From positions 18,082-82,081 of the forward strand of contig JAQBTG010000016.1 in NCBI GenBank assembly GCA_027624955.1: 64,000 bases of DNA. The letters run 5' to 3'. The position numbers were made by a program, and so were the translations under genes. Origin of the DNA: Pseudomonadota bacterium. GTDB lineage: Bacteria; Pseudomonadota; Alphaproteobacteria; UBA828. Each line of letters begins with the position of its first letter. Within the stretch, counting starts at the first letter, position 1. The notes below the pieces were generated by a model, which worked only from the letters and a program-made list of their open reading frames with translations, was not told the origin of the DNA and made no database searches. Below are positions 16,750-26,215 of this stretch, one piece after another.

Positions 16750-16903
16750 CCGCCCGCTGAACGCAAGGAACGGGCACGGAAGATCGCCCGGTGCGCCAGT
16801 CTCTCCAAGTTACTCCCGATAAATCACCGTTATTCGGCCAAAGCGCGCCGTTATGTGATCATCCAAATTCCTCTCCCGCCTTTCACGTCAGGTTATCCCC
16901 GCC

Positions 16904-18160
16904 ATGCATCTCCAGGACCTCAAAACTAAATCCCCTAAAGAATTGCTCGAGTTTGCCGAAAATTTGCAAATCGAGAATGCCATCACCATGCGTCGCCAAG
17001 ATCTGCTGTTTTCCATTCTCAAGCAGCTCGCCGATAATGATGAGGTCATCACTGGCTCCGGCGTTCTGGAAGCCTTGCAAGATGGTTTTGGGTTTATGCG
17101 CTCTCCGGAAGCGAGTTACCTGCCCGGGCCCGACGATATTTATGTCAGCCCCAGTCAGATCAGGCGCTTTTCGCTGAGAACCGGCGATACGCTGGAGGGA
17201 CCGATTCGCTCGCCGAAGGATGGTGAGCGTTATTTTGCGTTGCTGGAGCTGGAGACGATCAATTTCGATCCGCCCGAGAAAATCAGGCACAAAGTAAATT
17301 TCGATAATTTGACTCCGCTTTATCCCGACGATCGCTTCACCCTCGAAATCAACGACCCGACGGTAAAGGACACGACTGGGCGCATCCTGGATTTGGTGGC
17401 GCCGCTCGGCAAGGGCCAGCGCGCCTTGATCGTTGCGCCGCCGCGCACCGGCAAAACCGTGATGCTGCAAAATATTGCCCATTCCATTGAGGCCAACCAT
17501 CCCGAAGCCATATTGATCGTTCTGTTGATCGACGAGCGGCCGGAGGAGGTCACCGACATGGCCCGCTCAGTGAAGGGCGAGGTGGTCAGCTCGACCTTCG
17601 ACGAACCCGCTACCCGCCATGTTCAGGTCGCGGAAATGGTCATCGAAAAAGCCAAACGGCTGATCGAGCATAAACGCGACGTGGTGATTCTGCTGGATTC
17701 GATCACCCGCCTGGCCCGCGCCTACAACACGGTCGTGCCGTCTTCCGGCAAGGTGCTGACTGGCGGTGTTGACGCCAACGCCTTGCAGCGTCCTAAGCGC
17801 TTCTTTGGTGCCGCGCGCAATATCGAGGAAGGTGGATCGTTGACCATCATCGCCACCGCCCTGGTCGATACCGGCTCGCGCATGGACGAGGTGATCTTCG
17901 AGGAGTTCAAGGGGACCGGTAATTCGGAAATCATACTTGACCGCAAGTTGGCTGATAAGCGGACCTGGCCGAGCATGGACATCGCGCGCTCCGGCACGCG
18001 CAAGGAAGAGCTGTTGGTGGACAAGGCCACGCTCTCGAAGATGTGGGTCCTGCGCCGTATCCTGATGCCGATGGGCGTGGTGGATGCCATGGAATTCCTC
18101 ATCGACAAGACCAAAGGTACCAAAAACAACCAAGACTTTTTCGATTCGATGAATGCCTAG
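16904..18160 (+). CDS. rho: Rho, transcription termination factor
   Basis: This hexameric RNA helicase ends transcription of untranslated RNA. The 418-residue protein opens with [19 protein letters not shown], followed by the cold-shock-like RNA-binding domain ([29 protein letters not shown]). Walker A is PPRTGKT at 179-185, and the downstream ATPase core includes the [15 protein letters not shown] and R-loop segments. The family-typical [11 protein letters not shown] end is present. The rho stop region is itself repeated twice in the 30 bases downstream. Confidence 0.98.
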   Translation: MHLQDLKTKSPKELLEFAENLQIENAITMRRQDLLFSILKQLADNDEVITGSGVLEALQDGFGFMRSPEASYLPGPDDIYVSPSQIRRFSLRTGDTLEGPIRSPKDGERYFALLELETINFDPPEKIRHKVNFDNLTPLYPDDRFTLEINDPTVKDTTGRILDLVAPLGKGQRALIVAPPRTGKTVMLQNIAHSIEANHPEAILIVLLIDERPEEVTDMARSVKGEVVSSTFDEPATRHVQVAEMVIEKAKRLIEHKRDVVILLDSITRLARAYNTVVPSSGKVLTGGVDANALQRPKRFFGAARNIEEGGSLTIIATALVDTGSRMDEVIFEEFKGTGNSEIILDRKLADKRTWPSMDIARSGTRKEELLVDKATLSKMWVLRRILMPMGVVDAMEFLIDKTKGTKNNQDFFDSMNA

Positions 18161-18190
18161 TCCTGGGAATGCCTAATTTGCGAATGCCTA
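18151..18190 (+). repeat. Three GAATGCCTA copies at the end of rho
   Basis: GAATGCCTA occurs at 18151-18159 (encoding the rho C-terminus and the start of its stop codon), 18167-18175 and 18182-18190, with spacings of 16 and 15 bases. It looks like a local duplication of the gene end. Each copy carries CTA, so the duplicates may be non-functional. Confidence 0.6.
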
Positions 18191-18263
18191 ACCAGGAACC
18201 CGGCGGTTGTTCGAGCAATCCCGGCCGCGGTCTCTTTCACGCGCCATAGGCTAAGGCCGAGCC

Positions 18264-19175
18264 ATGACAGACGCCGCCGAGCGCCGCCAAATTCCCTTGC
18301 GCGGCATACTTTATATGTTGGCGACGGCGGTCGTCATCTTTCCGTTGCTCAATGCCTCGGTCAAATATCTGTCCGCCGATTATTCGCTGGTGCAGATCAT
18401 TTGGATTCGCTCGGTCGTTCACCTGCTGTGGATGGTGTTGTTATTCATGCCGGGGCTCGGCCTGCGGCTATTCGCGACGCGCCGCCTCAAGCTGCAACTC
18501 ACGCGCTCTCTGTTGCAATTGTGCGCACTTACCACTTTTGTCGTCGGCCTGCTTTACATTCCGATGACGACCGCCACCGCCATATTCTTCACCGGGCCGC
18601 TCATCGTGGTGGCGCTTGCCGTCCCACTGCTGGGCGAGCGCGTTGGTATCCGGCGCTGGCTGGCTGTGCTGGCGGGTTTTGCCGGGGCGCTGATCATTAT
18701 TCGCCCGGGCGCCGATGGCACGCACTGGGCCGCAGTGCTGATCCTCGCCTCAGCGTGTTTCTACGCTCTCTATCAGGTATTGACGCGCCGCGCCGCAGAT
18801 CACGACGATTTCCGCGTGTCCGCAGTCTACACAATCCTGATCGCTCTAGTGGTTTCCAGCATTGCGGTACCGTTTTTCTGGGAAACGCCCGTGGGTTGGC
18901 TCGATTGGCTGATATTTGGCGGCCTCGGCTTTCTTGGCGGCCTCGGCCATCTCTTTGTCATTAAGGCCTATGAGCATGCTGAGGCGTCGTTTATCGGCCC
19001 GTTCGATTACGGCCAATTGCTCGGTGCGACGGTTGTCGGATATCTGGTGTTCGCCGAGTTTCCCGATTTATGGACTTGGATCGGCGCTGCCGTCATCATC
19101 GTAAGTGGTATATATGTGGCGCGCCGCGAAGCGCTGGTACGGCGCCGGGCGACCCAAGGACCGGGGACAGTCTAA
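18264..19175 (+). CDS. EamA/DMT superfamily transporter
   Basis: The 303-residue integral membrane protein has about ten hydrophobic helices and two EamA repeats, the second beginning near THWAAVLILASACFYALYQVLTR. The positively charged C-terminus would be cytoplasmic. DMT family members export amino acids, nucleotides, riboflavin or other metabolites; nothing in the sequence or neighbours identifies the substrate here. It lies 103 bases after rho in the place where many alphaproteobacteria have mnmE, and its stop overlaps the stop of the convergent esterase gene. Confidence 0.88.
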   Translation: MTDAAERRQIPLRGILYMLATAVVIFPLLNASVKYLSADYSLVQIIWIRSVVHLLWMVLLFMPGLGLRLFATRRLKLQLTRSLLQLCALTTFVVGLLYIPMTTATAIFFTGPLIVVALAVPLLGERVGIRRWLAVLAGFAGALIIIRPGADGTHWAAVLILASACFYALYQVLTRRAADHDDFRVSAVYTILIALVVSSIAVPFFWETPVGWLDWLIFGGLGFLGGLGHLFVIKAYEHAEASFIGPFDYGQLLGATVVGYLVFAEFPDLWTWIGAAVIIVSGIYVARREALVRRRATQGPGTV

Positions 19176-20032
19176 ACGAGGCCCATCTGCGCCAACACGG
19201 CCTGGGTAAGCGGCGCGTCAGCGTCCGCGAGCTGGCTGAGAATGGTGTAATGATTGCAGCCCTCGAGATAGAGCAGGTCAGTAGCATGATCAGCGGCGCG
19301 GCATTGTTCAGCATAGACCCGCGATTGGCGCAAAAATTCATCGGTTTCGTCAGCGCCCACGGCCACGGTTAACGCCGCGCCGGCGCGCGGCAGGCGGAAC
19401 AACGGGCTGAATTGCCGCGCGCTCTTCGCATCGAGCCCAAGATCATTATTTATCGATGTCTCGATTAGGGGCGCCAAATCGTACAGGCCGCTTATTGCCG
19501 TGATGCCGCGGATGATATCTGCCGGCAGGCCGCGCGCCGGCCAGTCCGTTGCCACCAACTCGGCTGCGAGATGGCCGCCGGCGGAATGCCCTGCAAGGTG
19601 GATTCGTGAGCGGTCGAAATTACCCGCCGCCGAGTTGTCATAAAGCCAGGCGACGGCGTCACGCGCATGCGCGACGATTTCGCCCATCGGCGTATCCGGC
19701 GCCAGCCCGTAATTGATGTTGGCCAGCGCGCCGCCGCGGGCGATGACGGGTGCTGCGATGAAGCCGTAATTGGTCTTCTCGTTGGAGCGCCAATAGCCGC
19801 CATGAATGAAAATCAGTAGGGGACTTGCAGCGGCACGTGCCGGAAACAAATCGAGCTGCTGGCGCGGCGCCTTGCCGTAGCGCAGATCTTCTTGCCAATC
19901 GAGGCTGGCTTTCGCCTTCGCACTCGCCGCTGCCCAGCCATCGCGCACGCTTTGATGATCGGGATGGCGGGCGCGGATATTGTATTCGGCTTCCAGGGTT
20001 GCCGGCGGGGTCGGGTTATCCGATGTGGTCAC
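19172..20032 (-). CDS. Alpha/beta hydrolase (esterase or arylformamidase-like)
   Basis: This is a 286-residue alpha/beta-hydrolase. HGGYW at 77-81 gives the oxyanion hole, and GHSAGGH at 148-154 places the nucleophile at Ser150. The acid and base are probably the Asp in VGADETDEF and the His in EGCNHYTIL near the C-terminus. The HGGYW motif is typical of kynurenine formamidase-like and BD-FAE esterases, but no tryptophan-degradation genes are nearby, so the substrate is open. Its start overlaps the stop of the upstream oxidoreductase gene (ATGA), so the two are coupled. Confidence 0.88.
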   Translation of the reverse strand: MTTSDNPTPPATLEAEYNIRARHPDHQSVRDGWAAASAKAKASLDWQEDLRYGKAPRQQLDLFPARAAASPLLIFIHGGYWRSNEKTNYGFIAAPVIARGGALANINYGLAPDTPMGEIVAHARDAVAWLYDNSAAGNFDRSRIHLAGHSAGGHLAAELVATDWPARGLPADIIRGITAISGLYDLAPLIETSINNDLGLDAKSARQFSPLFRLPRAGAALTVAVGADETDEFLRQSRVYAEQCRAADHATDLLYLEGCNHYTILSQLADADAPLTQAVLAQMGLV

Positions 20033-21006
20033 GGCACAAAAATCGTCGATCCCGTGGTCTTGCGCGCTTCCAAATCGCGGTGAGCCTGCGCGGCTTCCGC
20101 CAGCGGATAGGTTTGATTGACTTCGATCTTGACGGCGCCACTTTCGACAACGTCGAACAAGGCCGTGGCGGATGCTTCCAATTCTGCCCGCGTCGCGTTG
20201 TAGGCGAACAGGGTCGGGCGCGTAAGGAAAAGCGATTTCGGCGCCAGCATGCCGGTGTGGAATTCATTGTAGGGACCCGACGCCTGGCCGAAATTGACCA
20301 TCATGCCGAGGCGCTTCAGACATTCGAGCGAGCCCTGAAAGGTGTCGTTGCAGACGGAATCATAGACCACCGGCACGCCCTCGCCATTGGTCAATTCCTT
20401 GACCTGCGCGACCCAATCTTCGCTGCGGTAATTGATTGTATGGTGGCAACCATGGGCTTTTGCCAGCGCCGCTTTTTCGCTGCTGCCGACGGTGCCGATT
20501 ACCGTCACGCCGAGATGGTTGAGCCATTGACACTGAATCAGCCCGACGCCGCCGGCCGCGGCATGAACCAACACGGTTTCGCCGGCCTTCGCCGGATAGG
20601 TACGGCGGATCAGATATTCCACCGTCATGCCCTGCAGCATCATTGCTGCGCCTTGTTCGAAAGAAATAGCGTCTGGCAATTTGACCAGATATTGAGCCGA
20701 CATATTGCGCGCTTCCGCATAGGCGCCTGACGGCGCCGGCGCCGCATAGGCGACCCGGTCTCCGACCGCGACTTCGCTAACGCCCTCGCCGATTGCCTCC
20801 ACCACGCCGGCGCCTTCCATGCCGATGGTCCACGGCAATTGTGGCACGGGGTAGAGTCCGGAGCGCAGGTAGACGTCGATGTAATTGAGGCCGATCGCCA
20901 CATGGCGCACTTGCGCCTCACCGGCACCGGGCGCCGGCACATCGACATCCTCATATTTCAAAACTTCCGGCCCGCCTTGTTCATACAGGCGTATGGCTTT
21001 GGTCAT
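20029..21006 (-). CDS. Quinone oxidoreductase (MDR family, NADPH)
   Basis: This 325-residue medium-chain dehydrogenase/reductase lacks zinc ligands and resembles E. coli QorA. The GroES-like N-terminal domain includes AIGLNYIDVYLRSGLYP, and the Rossmann fold carries HAAAGGVGLIQCQ. Members reduce quinones in a one- or two-electron NADPH-dependent reaction. It is followed by the coupled hydrolase gene, and an unlinked gshB begins 52 bases beyond its start on the same strand. Confidence 0.92.
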   Translation of the reverse strand: MTKAIRLYEQGGPEVLKYEDVDVPAPGAGEAQVRHVAIGLNYIDVYLRSGLYPVPQLPWTIGMEGAGVVEAIGEGVSEVAVGDRVAYAAPAPSGAYAEARNMSAQYLVKLPDAISFEQGAAMMLQGMTVEYLIRRTYPAKAGETVLVHAAAGGVGLIQCQWLNHLGVTVIGTVGSSEKAALAKAHGCHHTINYRSEDWVAQVKELTNGEGVPVVYDSVCNDTFQGSLECLKRLGMMVNFGQASGPYNEFHTGMLAPKSLFLTRPTLFAYNATRAELEASATALFDVVESGAVKIEVNQTYPLAEAAQAHRDLEARKTTGSTIFVP

Positions 21007-21057
21007 GTGCTGTCTCCAAAATAAACTGCGGCGATTGCCCCGCGGGTTTTGCTAGCT

Positions 21058-22005
21058 CTAACGGGCGCCTACGCGCGCCTCGATGGCGTCCCAAACAAGC
21101 GCATCAAGGCGCGCATCGTCAAGCTGGTTAATTTCCATAATACCGGTCGGCGAGGTCACATTGATCTCGGTTAGAAAATCTCCGATCACGTCGATACCGA
21201 CGAAAATCAAACCTTTCTCACGCAACGCCGGACCGATGGCGGCGCAAATATCATGCTCGCGTGGCGTAAGTTCGGTTTTTTCGGCGCGGGCACCAACATG
21301 CAGGTTAGCCCGCGCCTCGCCGGCGGCGGGGACGCGGCTGACCGCGCCGGCCGCGACGCCATCAACCAGGATAATGCGTTTGTCGCCCAGGCGGACTTCC
21401 GGCAGATATTTTTGCACGATGATCGGCTCGCGGTAGAGACCAGTGAACATTTCCAGCAGCGCATTGAGATTTTCGTCGTCGGGCCCGATGTGAAACACAC
21501 CGGCGCCGCCATTGCCGAACAGCGGCTTGACGATGATATCCAAATACTCGGCGCGGAATTCATGGATCAGGGCCGCGTCGCAGGTGATCAAGGTGGGCGG
21601 CATCACGTTTTCGAAATGGGTGACGAACAATTTCTCGGGCGCGTTCCTTACATGCACCGGGTCGTTGACCACCAGCGTTCCGGGATGAATATGCTCCAGT
21701 AGATGTGTGGCGGTGATATAGGACATGTCGAACGGCGGGTCCTGGCGCATCAGCACCACATCCATGGTCGCCAGATCGAGCAATTCGGCTTCGCCGACTG
21801 CGAAGTGATTTCCGACCTGAGAGCGGACCTGGAGCGGCCGTGCGCGAGCGATCACGCGGCCCTGTTTCAGGGAGAGATCGGCGGGCAAATAATGAAACAG
21901 GGCATGGCCGCGCGCCTGTCCTTCCAAGGCCAACGCAAACGTGCTGTCGCCTGCAATGTTGATGCTGTCCATGGCATCCATTTGGATGGCGACCGCGAGA
22001 CCCAT
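21058..22005 (-). CDS. gshB: GshB, glutathione synthetase
   Basis: It joins gamma-glutamylcysteine and glycine with ATP in the second step of glutathione synthesis. The 315-residue protein has the ATP-grasp features [40 protein letters not shown] and the metal-binding [11 protein letters not shown] near the end. It lies one base past the SirB1-like gene stop and probably belongs to the same transcript. gshA is not in this window. Several glutathione-using enzymes are encoded further right. Confidence 0.97.
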   Translation of the reverse strand: MGLAVAIQMDAMDSINIAGDSTFALALEGQARGHALFHYLPADLSLKQGRVIARARPLQVRSQVGNHFAVGEAELLDLATMDVVLMRQDPPFDMSYITATHLLEHIHPGTLVVNDPVHVRNAPEKLFVTHFENVMPPTLITCDAALIHEFRAEYLDIIVKPLFGNGGAGVFHIGPDDENLNALLEMFTGLYREPIIVQKYLPEVRLGDKRIILVDGVAAGAVSRVPAAGEARANLHVGARAEKTELTPREHDICAAIGPALREKGLIFVGIDVIGDFLTEINVTSPTGIMEINQLDDARLDALVWDAIEARVGAR

Positions 22006-22006
22006 G

Positions 22007-22837
22007 TTAATTCAAGCTCGACTTGATTTGTTTCAACAAGGATTGGGCTTCGTGCTCTTCATCATGAGAAGGCGCCAAATCTAGGAAGGTTTCGAGGGCG
22101 CTCACCGCGCGGCGCAAATTTCCGGTTTGTACCGAAAGAATGCCCAACTCCTGCCACACGGATGCGACTTCCGGTGCGAGCAGCGCCATGCGCTCAAGAA
22201 TCTCGCTGGCGCGCACGGTGTCGTCCGCCTTTAGCGCCCGCCCCTTGATGTTGTTTTGCAGTCGCAACAAAATATCGCGGTTGCCGACGGGCGCATGATG
22301 GCGCGGCATAAGCTCGGCATCGGCGCCCATGAATTGTTTCAACAAATCGCGCAGGTGCCCGGCTTCGAGAGCTTGGCCGCCATGGAAGGGATCGATGATA
22401 ATGCGCGCCGCGCCGTCGGTGGCGCGCAGCAGAAAATGGCCCGGAAACGCGAGCCCGGTGATATCGCAGCCGCTGGCGCGCGCGGCATGGACATAGAGGA
22501 TGCCGATGCTGACCGGCAGCCCGGCACGCCTATCGATCACGTCCAACAAATTGGCATTTTCCGGACTGTCGTATGTCTCGATATCGCCCTTATAGCCATG
22601 CGTTTCGAACATCAGCCGGTTAATCGTAGACGTGCGTGTCTCAAGAAAATCATGTTCGTCGGACGTCTTCCGCGCGTCCGCTGCGAGGTTCGACAAATGT
22701 TCATGATACGGCTCGAGCGCCACGCCGGGGCGGTCGAGCGCACCCAGAATCAACGCCGCCTCGGCGAGGTCAATGCGATCATCCGGCAAATGGCCGATGA
22801 GCCTGAGCGCCGCCATATGGTCGCGTTTGCCGGTCAC
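22007..22837 (-). CDS. SirB1 family protein (transglutaminase-like plus TPR)
   Basis: The 276-residue protein belongs to the UPF0162/SirB1 family. An inactive transglutaminase-like core spans about residues 45-165 ([51 protein letters not shown]), followed by TPR-like helices ([31 protein letters not shown]). The function is not established in the family. The GTG start overlaps the BON-lipoprotein stop (GTGA), and its own stop is one base from gshB. Confidence 0.88.
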   Translation of the reverse strand: MTGKRDHMAALRLIGHLPDDRIDLAEAALILGALDRPGVALEPYHEHLSNLAADARKTSDEHDFLETRTSTINRLMFETHGYKGDIETYDSPENANLLDVIDRRAGLPVSIGILYVHAARASGCDITGLAFPGHFLLRATDGAARIIIDPFHGGQALEAGHLRDLLKQFMGADAELMPRHHAPVGNRDILLRLQNNIKGRALKADDTVRASEILERMALLAPEVASVWQELGILSVQTGNLRRAVSALETFLDLAPSHDEEHEAQSLLKQIKSSLN

Positions 22838-23493
22838 GGCCCTGGCGTCCGGCGCGGATCATCCCGCATGACCACATGGCTTACTACCTGTTTGACGTTC
22901 TCAATGCGCCGCGCATGGTCGACCACTTTGTCCAATTCGGCTTGGTCCTGGGCGATGCCGACGACATAAATGACGCCATTGACCGTTTCAATATTGTAAT
23001 TGATCGACAGAATGTCTTTGTCGAACAACATCTCCGCCGTGAGCTGCGTCGAAATCCAGGTATCGCGCGCGTAGTTGACGATGCCACCCTGGTCGGTCAC
23101 CTGGATTTCATTGATGACTTCGCGCACGCCGCTTGCTTTCCACGCGAGTTCCAGCGCGTGAATTCTATGCTCCTGCTTTTTTACCGCACCCTTCAGGAGG
23201 ACGCGGCCTTCGATTACATTGAAGGACACGCTCTGAAGCAGATCGACATTATCCTCATAAAATAGCTGGTTGAGTTCTGCCCGGATGGTTAGATCGTCGA
23301 CTGCGTCGCCGATCGAGCGTTCCTGAACTGCGACGGCACCGCCGGTGGTCGCCGCGCCGACAAAAATCGAGGCGCAGCCGGTCAACGGCAAGGCACCGAG
23401 AAGCAGCAGGGTGAGCAAAATCTTGTGCGGACGGACGCACCACGATGCCACCGGCAACGTGCTGATTGGTTTATCGTTCTCTGGCTTCATCAC
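22834..23493 (-). CDS. DolP-like lipoprotein with two BON domains
   Basis: The 219-residue protein has a signal peptide ending in lipobox LTGC (Cys40), then two BON domains of about 65-70 residues each. The arrangement matches E. coli DolP (YraP), an outer-membrane lipoprotein that binds anionic phospholipid and affects BAM-dependent envelope integrity. Context supports orthology: yraN, rsmI and lppC/lpoA follow in the same stretch, as in the E. coli rsmI-lpoA-yraN-diaA-dolP locus. DiaA is absent here. Confidence 0.9.
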   Translation of the reverse strand: MMKPENDKPISTLPVASWCVRPHKILLTLLLLGALPLTGCASIFVGAATTGGAVAVQERSIGDAVDDLTIRAELNQLFYEDNVDLLQSVSFNVIEGRVLLKGAVKKQEHRIHALELAWKASGVREVINEIQVTDQGGIVNYARDTWISTQLTAEMLFDKDILSINYNIETVNGVIYVVGIAQDQAELDKVVDHARRIENVKQVVSHVVMRDDPRRTPGP

Positions 23494-23541
23494 GATCTCC
23501 TCACGATCTCCGCCGGGTTCTATACCTGTGCTGCGGCATGC

Positions 23542-23907
23542 TTATGGTGCCTCCGGTCGCCAGGCGTCCGTCACATGTTTCGGCAGGCGCCACGGCGTCA
23601 CCGCCATGACGTCGAATCGAAAGCCCAGATTGCTCCATTTCGGATGTTGGGACAAGAAGGCCGCTGCCGCCCGCTCGATCCGCCGCTGTTGGCGTGGAGT
23701 CACTGCTTCGAGCGCCTCGGTAAGAGTGCGGCGCGCCTTGATTTCGATTACGGCGACGATATTGCCGCGTTTGGCGATTAGGTCTATCTCACCAACCGTC
23801 GTGCGGTAGCGCCGCGCCAGGATACGCCAGCCCCTGCAGCGCAGCAGCAGCGAACACCGTCGCTCGGCCGCGTGACCACGCAGATAAGCGCGCCGCCGCT
23901 CGCTCAC
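23542..23907 (-). CDS. YraN family (UPF0102) nuclease-like protein
   Basis: This 121-residue protein has the PD-(D/E)XK-type core GEIDLIAKRGNIVAVIEIKARR with the D, E and K metal-site residues. It resembles Holliday-junction resolvase folds, though activity is unproven in most members. Its start overlaps the rsmI stop (ATGA). It is part of the envelope/translation block with rsmI, lppC and the DolP-like gene. Confidence 0.92.
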   Translation of the reverse strand: MSERRRAYLRGHAAERRCSLLLRCRGWRILARRYRTTVGEIDLIAKRGNIVAVIEIKARRTLTEALEAVTPRQQRRIERAAAAFLSQHPKWSNLGFRFDVMAVTPWRLPKHVTDAWRPEAP

Positions 23908-24764
23908 TTTTGTCTGCTGTTAATACGCACGGCCAGCGCATAGAGATCACGCCGAGCCAAACCAGTTTCAACCGCTAGCTGGCCAGATGCGTCGCGCACG
24001 CTGGCCGATTGCAACAGTTCGGATAGACGGGCTTCAAGATGTTCCTCGGTATATTCCGGCGCCGCCAGGGGTGGCCCGATCACCACCACGACCTCGCCTT
24101 TGGGCGCGCCGCTTTCCGCATAATGCGCCGCCAGCTGAGCCAGGTCGCCGCGCATAAATTCTTCGTAAATCTTTGTCATCTCGCGCGCCACTGAACAGTC
24201 GCGCGTGCCGAGAATAGCGGCCATATCGGTGAGGCTTGCCGCGAGCCGGCGCGGTGATTCAAAAAATATCAATGTTGTTTTGATTGTCGCCAATTCGCCG
24301 AGCGCATTTCGTCGCGCGCCAGATTTCGGCGGCAGGAAACCGACAAACATAAAACTATTGCTCGGCAGGCCCGAAAGTGTGAGGGCCATGAGCGCGGCGC
24401 TCGCCCCAGGCACCGCCGAAACATAGATGCCGGACGCGATGGCCTTGCGCACCAGCTTATAGCCTGGATCGGAGATAAGAGGCGTTCCGGCGTCAGACAC
24501 CAACGCGAGGGTTTCGCCGTGAGTCAGGCGGGCCATAATCGCGGGCAGCATGAACTCGGCATTATGCTCATGGTAGGGCAGCAAACGCGCCTCGATACCG
24601 TGGCGATCAAGCAGATGGCGGGTGTGGCGCGTGTCCTCGCAGGCGATGCGGTCGACCGCGGCAAGAGTATCGAGCGCCCGCAGCGAGATATCGTCCATGT
24701 TGCCTATCGGCGTGGAGACGATATAGAGCCCTGGACGCAATTTTGATGTCGGTTTACTTCGCAT
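23904..24764 (-). CDS. rsmI: RsmI, 16S rRNA 2'-O-methyltransferase (C1402)
   Basis: It methylates the ribose of C1402 in 16S rRNA, tuning decoding in the ribosomal P site. The 286-residue protein begins with LYIVSTPIGNMDDISLRAL and continues with CEDTRHTRHLL, LVSDAGTPLISDPGYKLV and VPGASAALMAL, all hallmarks of the SAM-binding tetrapyrrole-methylase fold. It is the first gene of rsmI-yraN and divergent from lppC, whose start is 63 bases away. Confidence 0.97.
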   Translation of the reverse strand: MRSKPTSKLRPGLYIVSTPIGNMDDISLRALDTLAAVDRIACEDTRHTRHLLDRHGIEARLLPYHEHNAEFMLPAIMARLTHGETLALVSDAGTPLISDPGYKLVRKAIASGIYVSAVPGASAALMALTLSGLPSNSFMFVGFLPPKSGARRNALGELATIKTTLIFFESPRRLAASLTDMAAILGTRDCSVAREMTKIYEEFMRGDLAQLAAHYAESGAPKGEVVVVIGPPLAAPEYTEEHLEARLSELLQSASVRDASGQLAVETGLARRDLYALAVRINSRQK

Positions 24765-24827
24765 GGCCGCCTCAATTAGGCTGCGGTTGGTTGAGACACA
24801 TTTGTCACGAGGTACCCTGCTTTGAGA

Positions 24828-26210
24828 ATGCGAACGCGCCGTGTGGCCATCCTGATCGCACTCTCGTTTCTTGTGGCCGCTTGTCAGTCACAGAGTTTAC
24901 CCTCACGCAGCGCCGAGGACAAAACTTCTACGGCTGGCGCAGGGCCGCTGGCGGTTGAATCCGCGCCAGCGCAAGACGCGAATATCACGAAGAGCGAGGA
25001 GCGCGCGCTCGCAGCGTTATCCGAGAGGGCCGCGGCCGAAATAGAACAAACGCGGCTGGTCGATATCACCGAGGTTAAAGTTGGGTTGTTATTGCCGCTT
25101 AGCGGGCCGCTGGCGCGCGAAGGGGCGGCGCTTCTCGACGCCGCGCAGTTGGCGCTGTTCGATGTTGCGGACGCGCATTTCATTTTGCAACCTAGTGACA
25201 CCGGTGGCACGGCGGACGGTGCAGTGCGCGCGGCAGAAGCACTGCTGGCGGATGGTGCCACGCTTCTTCTCGGCCCGTTGCTCAGCGAGGAAGTGCGTGC
25301 CGTGACACCAATTGCGCGCGCCGCTGGAGTGAATGTTGTCGCCTTTTCCACCGACGCCGAAGTCGCCGGCGACGGTATATATCTGCTCGGCCATACATCG
25401 CGTCAGCAGATCGACCGCCTGGTCGGTTTTGCATATGACAGTGGTCTGATGCGGATCGCCGTTCTGGCGCCGAGCACGCCCTATGGCCGCGCGGTGGCAG
25501 GGCAAACCCGTCGGGCGGTGGCGGCTGTTGGCGGCGATGTTACCGGCATCGCGTTTTATGCACCCGATGCCTCGGATGCCAATGAAGTGGTGCGCGGCCT
25601 CGCCAATTACGACCGCCGGCATGGCGACCTGGTGGCGCAGCGCGACGCCTTGAGCCAGCGCGATGACGAAATATCGAAGCGCGCCCTGCGCCGGCTCGAA
25701 GGCTTGGATACGTTGGGTGATGTGCCGTTTGATGCCTTGTTGCTGCCCGATGGCGGCGAAAGCCTGAGACAGGTCGTTCCGCTGCTGCCCTATTACGATA
25801 TCGACCCGGCCAAAGTGCGCTTTTTGGGCACTGGCTTGTGGGACAATTCCGAGACCCTTGGCGAGCCAACCCTGGTCGGCGGCTGGTATGTTGGCCCGCC
25901 GCCCGGCGCGCGCGTTGGTTTTATAGGGCGCTTTGTAGATACCTTTGGCTATACGCCGCACAGGATTGCCGCCCTCGCTTACGATGCGACGGCCCTGGCG
26001 GCGGCTTTGGCGCGCCGTGCCGGCCGCGCCGCGTTCGACTCCGATTCATTAGCTAGCCCGCGTGGCTTTCTCGGAGCCGGCGGGATATTCCGATTTTCCG
26101 CCGAAGGCTTGCCCGAACGCGGTCTGGCGGTACTTGAAATCACCGGCCGGAACGAGGTGGTTGTGGTCAGCCCGCCGCCCGAACGATTTGCTGTTTCAAA
26201 GGTCGAATAA
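24828..26210 (+). CDS. LppC/LpoA-type penicillin-binding protein activator lipoprotein
   Basis: This 460-residue outer-membrane lipoprotein has a signal peptide ending LVAAC. Its C-terminal half is a periplasmic-binding-like domain of LpoA type (KVGLLLPLSGPLAREGAAL, then GATLLLGPLLSEEVRAV). LpoA stimulates PBP1A in E. coli; the alphaproteobacterial protein lacks the TPR half and its partner is not shown by sequence. I chose the ATG at 24828; a TTG two codons upstream is possible. It is divergent from rsmI and converges with hemW, with five bases between the two stops. Confidence 0.88.
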   Translation: MRTRRVAILIALSFLVAACQSQSLPSRSAEDKTSTAGAGPLAVESAPAQDANITKSEERALAALSERAAAEIEQTRLVDITEVKVGLLLPLSGPLAREGAALLDAAQLALFDVADAHFILQPSDTGGTADGAVRAAEALLADGATLLLGPLLSEEVRAVTPIARAAGVNVVAFSTDAEVAGDGIYLLGHTSRQQIDRLVGFAYDSGLMRIAVLAPSTPYGRAVAGQTRRAVAAVGGDVTGIAFYAPDASDANEVVRGLANYDRRHGDLVAQRDALSQRDDEISKRALRRLEGLDTLGDVPFDALLLPDGGESLRQVVPLLPYYDIDPAKVRFLGTGLWDNSETLGEPTLVGGWYVGPPPGARVGFIGRFVDTFGYTPHRIAALAYDATALAAALARRAGRAAFDSDSLASPRGFLGAGGIFRFSAEGLPERGLAVLEITGRNEVVVVSPPPERFAVSKVE

Positions 26211-26215
26211 ATATT

